Positions 5,753 to 7,926 of a stretch of 7,926 nt of DNA are shown piece after piece (the stretch's first letter is position 1; each line of letters opens with the position of its first letter). Below the pieces are notes generated by a model. The model was not told the origin of the DNA and made no database searches. It saw only the letters and a program-made list of their open reading frames with translations. The translations under genes were made by a program, and so were the position numbers. This DNA is from Clostridiales bacterium UBA4362 (GTDB lineage: Bacteria; Bacillota; Clostridia; TANB77; CAG-508): positions 1 to 7,926 of the forward strand of contig DGSM01000044.1 in the NCBI GenBank assembly GCA_002393975.1, read 5' to 3'.

Positions 5753-5774
5753 CACTTTTTTGAAATGTTAAAAT
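5746..5774 (+). promoter_or_regulatory. Sigma-A-type promoter of uppP
   Basis: TTTACA (5746-5751), a 17-bp spacer, and TAAAAT (5769-5774), each one base from consensus. Transcription would start near 5781, which is also where the AAGGAG ribosome binding site (5781-5786) begins, so the leader would be only about 14 nt before ATG 5795. Confidence 0.6.
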
Positions 5775-5794
5775 ATTTTTAAGGAGAAATACTA

Positions 5795-6637
5795 ATGAAT
5801 ATTTTATTTGCTATAATTTTTGGAATAATTGAAGGAATTACAGAATGGCTACCAATAAGCTCAACAGGACATTTAATAATATTTGAGCATTGGATGAAGT
5901 TTCAAAATGTATCTCCAGAGTTTTGGAGCATGTTTGAAGTAGTAATACAATTAGGAGCTATTTTAGCAGTTGTTGTTTTATATTTTAAAAATCTATTTCC
6001 ATTTAAACTTGAAAAAGATGACGATGATGATGAAAAGAAAAAGATTAAACTTGATAAACCAACATTAAATCTATGGGGTAAGATATTAGTAGCATGTATT
6101 CCAGCAGCTATAGTAGGAGTACTTTTAGATGATTGGCTTGAAGCTAAATTCTACAATGCCCCTACAATTGCTACAATGCTTATCTTGGTTGGAATTGTAT
6201 TTATAATTGTAGAATCAATAAAGAAAAAAGATTTTAGAGTAGAGGAAATGGAAGAAATCACATATAAAGATGCTTTGATTATTGGATTATTCCAACTTAT
6301 CGCAGCAATCTTTCCAGGAACCTCAAGATCTGGAGCTACTATTATTGGAGCTCTTATAATTGGAATTTCTAGAGGCATAGCAGCTGAGTTTACATTTTAT
6401 TTAGCTGTTCCAGTAATGGTAGGAGCAAGTCTATTAAAGATACTTAAATTTGGAGCTATAGCAGGAAATGAACTAGCAATATTAATAGTAGGTATGTTAG
6501 TAGCCTTTGTGATATCACTATTAATTATTAAATTTATTATGAAATATATAAAGAAACATGACTTTAAAGTGTTTGGCTATTATAGAATATTGATTGGAGT
6601 AATTATCTTTATTTTAATTGCAACCCATGTTATTTAG
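5795..6637 (+). CDS. uppP: Undecaprenyl-diphosphate phosphatase UppP/BacA (280 aa)
   Basis: UppP is an integral membrane enzyme that removes one phosphate from undecaprenyl diphosphate, recycling the lipid carrier used for peptidoglycan and other wall polymers; extra copies give bacitracin resistance. The first signature, EGITEWLPISSTGHLI, spans residues 13-28 and holds the catalytic-site residues Glu13, Glu17, Ser23 and His26. The second, FPGTSRSGATI, starts at residue 173 and holds the essential Arg178. Several hydrophobic helices fill the rest and the length is normal. A strongly charged stretch (residues 73-88: five Asp in a row, then Lys-rich) sits in the loop after the helix ending near LYFKNLF. 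Start ATG 5795 is supported by AAGGAG with 8-nt spacing. The next gene begins 17 bp after the stop with no terminator, so they form an operon. Confidence 0.96.
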   Translation: MNILFAIIFGIIEGITEWLPISSTGHLIIFEHWMKFQNVSPEFWSMFEVVIQLGAILAVVVLYFKNLFPFKLEKDDDDDEKKKIKLDKPTLNLWGKILVACIPAAIVGVLLDDWLEAKFYNAPTIATMLILVGIVFIIVESIKKKDFRVEEMEEITYKDALIIGLFQLIAAIFPGTSRSGATIIGALIIGISRGIAAEFTFYLAVPVMVGASLLKILKFGAIAGNELAILIVGMLVAFVISLLIIKFIMKYIKKHDFKVFGYYRILIGVIIFILIATHVI

Positions 6638-6654
6638 ACAGAAAGGAGAGAATT

Positions 6655-7926
6655 ATGAGAATTATAAAAGGCTTAAATAAGTTTTTTGGATTACAACCGG
6701 AAGAAGTTTCTCATGAAGAGAAAATTGAAAAACAATATAAGAGAAGCGTAAAAGCAGAAGAAATCGATGATCCTGTCAAAGCAACTGCAGACTATGTAAC
6801 AGAAATGATAAAAGATCCTACTACAGACTCTGAAGAAATACTTGCAGCAGCTATTGATTCAGATACTCCTAATAAAGTATTTGGTGAAGTAGTAAGACAA
6901 ATTGCAAAAGATCCTTCGATTCCTAATAGCACTATAGCTAAAGCAATAGATTCTAGTAATACTAATGTGTCTGATGAAACAATTATAAAGATACTTGAAG
7001 GAATTCCTTTTAAATCTGCTCATGATAGAAGAACATTAATAAAAAATATAGATGATAAAGGTATTAGAGAAGAGCAAATAATTTATGCATTAAGTAAGTT
7101 TTATGAAAGTGATTTTTCTAATACTAATGATATGGATGTTGTACAAAGATTAAGTGCTTTATATAGCAACTTGGATTTTGATAATGGTGATATTGATAAA
7201 TTAGCACAAAGAATTGTAGCAAAACAAATAGCTTCTATGTATCATAGATTTTCAGGAGCTGTAATGCCACAAAGATTTAAACAAGTAGAGCCTACATCAC
7301 TTGAAAAAATGATGGAAGTGGACATGCCACAATTAGTTCAAGATGAATATCAAAAAGCTTATCCTGATGAAATAGGAAAATTTAAAATTGAACTAGTAAG
7401 ACAAGCAATCCTTAGAGAGCTTGCAATAGAAATAGCACATGTATATGAGAAAACTAAATTATTTGTAGTTCCAGAATCAGAAGCTATGACCAAATTATCA
7501 GATGGAGAAATAGAATATTTTATCAATGAAATATTTGGTAAAGTAAAACTTCCTGAAAAAGATCAAGTTGGAGCAAGAATGGATTTAGAGCAACAAATCA
7601 AAGCTCAATATGATGTTGACCAACATGCTCAAAGAGAACTTGATTCAAAACTTAATATGTTATCTAAACATGAGAAAATACAATTATTACATATATTTAA
7701 TGCAGTAGTTGCATCTAAAAGATTAGGAGATGCAAATAGAATAGTAGCTGAAGATACATTAAATTCTTTAGATGTAATAGCAAAACTTGCATCCACAGGA
7801 ACTTTAGAAGCTTTAATGCAAGTTCCAGCTCCAGACAGAAGAACAGTGATTGCAGCTATAGGAGAGACAATAGACAAAAGGTTTACTCCAGAAAGAAAAG
7901 AAGAAAAGAAAGAAGACAAAAAAATA
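6655..7926 (+). CDS. Large helical-repeat protein of unknown function, C-terminus cut by the window edge
   Basis: The frame is open from ATG 6655 to the right edge (424 codons, no stop). AAGGAG at 6643-6648 lies 6 nt before the ATG, and the gene follows uppP by 17 bp, so co-expression is likely. I do not recognise a family. There is no signal peptide or membrane segment, so the product is probably cytoplasmic. It is mostly helical and charged. Residues about 48-69 and 80-100 are repeat copies sharing a Lys-Asp-Pro turn followed by an Ala-Ile-Asp-Ser motif, about 32 residues apart, which suggests a two-helix alpha-solenoid (HEAT-like) array; a weaker third copy may follow around 107-140. The middle contains MYHRFSGAVMPQRF and a Glu/Gln-rich helical region. 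The visible end turns Lys/Glu-rich (ERKEEKKEDKK), which often marks a tail or linker. A scaffold or adaptor role is only a guess. Confidence 0.85.
   Translation, partial: MRIIKGLNKFFGLQPEEVSHEEKIEKQYKRSVKAEEIDDPVKATADYVTEMIKDPTTDSEEILAAAIDSDTPNKVFGEVVRQIAKDPSIPNSTIAKAIDSSNTNVSDETIIKILEGIPFKSAHDRRTLIKNIDDKGIREEQIIYALSKFYESDFSNTNDMDVVQRLSALYSNLDFDNGDIDKLAQRIVAKQIASMYHRFSGAVMPQRFKQVEPTSLEKMMEVDMPQLVQDEYQKAYPDEIGKFKIELVRQAILRELAIEIAHVYEKTKLFVVPESEAMTKLSDGEIEYFINEIFGKVKLPEKDQVGARMDLEQQIKAQYDVDQHAQRELDSKLNMLSKHEKIQLLHIFNAVVASKRLGDANRIVAEDTLNSLDVIAKLASTGTLEALMQVPAPDRRTVIAAIGETIDKRFTPERKEEKKEDKKI

Noticed and set aside
6151..6378. Minus-strand open frame of 75 codons within uppP
   Set aside because: Antisense to a conserved region of uppP including the second signature motif; hydrophobic only because the complement of the uppP codons is.
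7629..7919. Minus-strand open frame of 96 codons at the right edge
   Set aside because: Antisense to the long frame from 6655, which has a good ribosome site and operon position. No start signals of its own.

Overview
The window looks like chromosomal DNA from a low-G+C Gram-positive bacterium, most likely an uncultured Clostridia/Clostridium-like Bacillota. Reasons: AT-rich sequence with A/T-ending codons (aga, tta, ata), strong purine-rich Shine-Dalgarno sites, near-consensus sigma-A promoters with 17-bp spacers, short rho-independent terminators, and a spoVG gene. I see no phage, IS, CRISPR, tRNA or rRNA feature.

Left part (1-3251, all + strand): the 3' end of an unidentified gene closed by a terminator, then two genes for small single-span membrane proteins (365 and 174 aa) with a pseudopilin-like layout: a few polar residues, one transmembrane helix, then an extracytoplasmic domain. 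Each has its own promoter. A long hairpin terminator follows, then a membrane-anchored transglutaminase-like cysteine protein (342 aa from the corrected start) with a clear C234-H269-D285 triad. Together they suggest a cell-surface assembly, possibly of the Tad/type IV pilus or type II secretion kind. That is inference, because no ATPase or platform protein lies in the window.

Middle (3268-5521): murC on the minus strand, with an unusual 77-residue low-complexity and charged C-terminal extension, converges on the transglutaminase gene through a shared bidirectional terminator whose loop holds the murC stop codon. Divergent to murC is spoVG, preceded by a good sigma-H-like promoter match and ending in an acidic DEE(A/S) repeat tail. 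A second bidirectional terminator separates spoVG from a previously easy-to-miss 51-codon gene on the minus strand, which has its own promoter and ribosome binding site.

Right part (5746-7926): the small gene and uppP (undecaprenyl-diphosphate phosphatase) are divergent, with overlapping -35 boxes. uppP is followed after 17 bp by a long reading frame of unknown function, rich in helices with about 32-residue repeats, which runs off the right edge.

Functionally, MurC (cytoplasmic peptidoglycan precursor synthesis) and UppP (lipid carrier recycling) share a pathway, and SpoVG is a regulator known to affect division and envelope traits in Firmicutes. Three start sites matter to the annotation: the transglutaminase starts at ATG 2223 (not the upstream TTG at 2205), murC at ATG 4883 (not the upstream GTG at 4901), and spoVG at 5134 despite a long 13-nt spacer.
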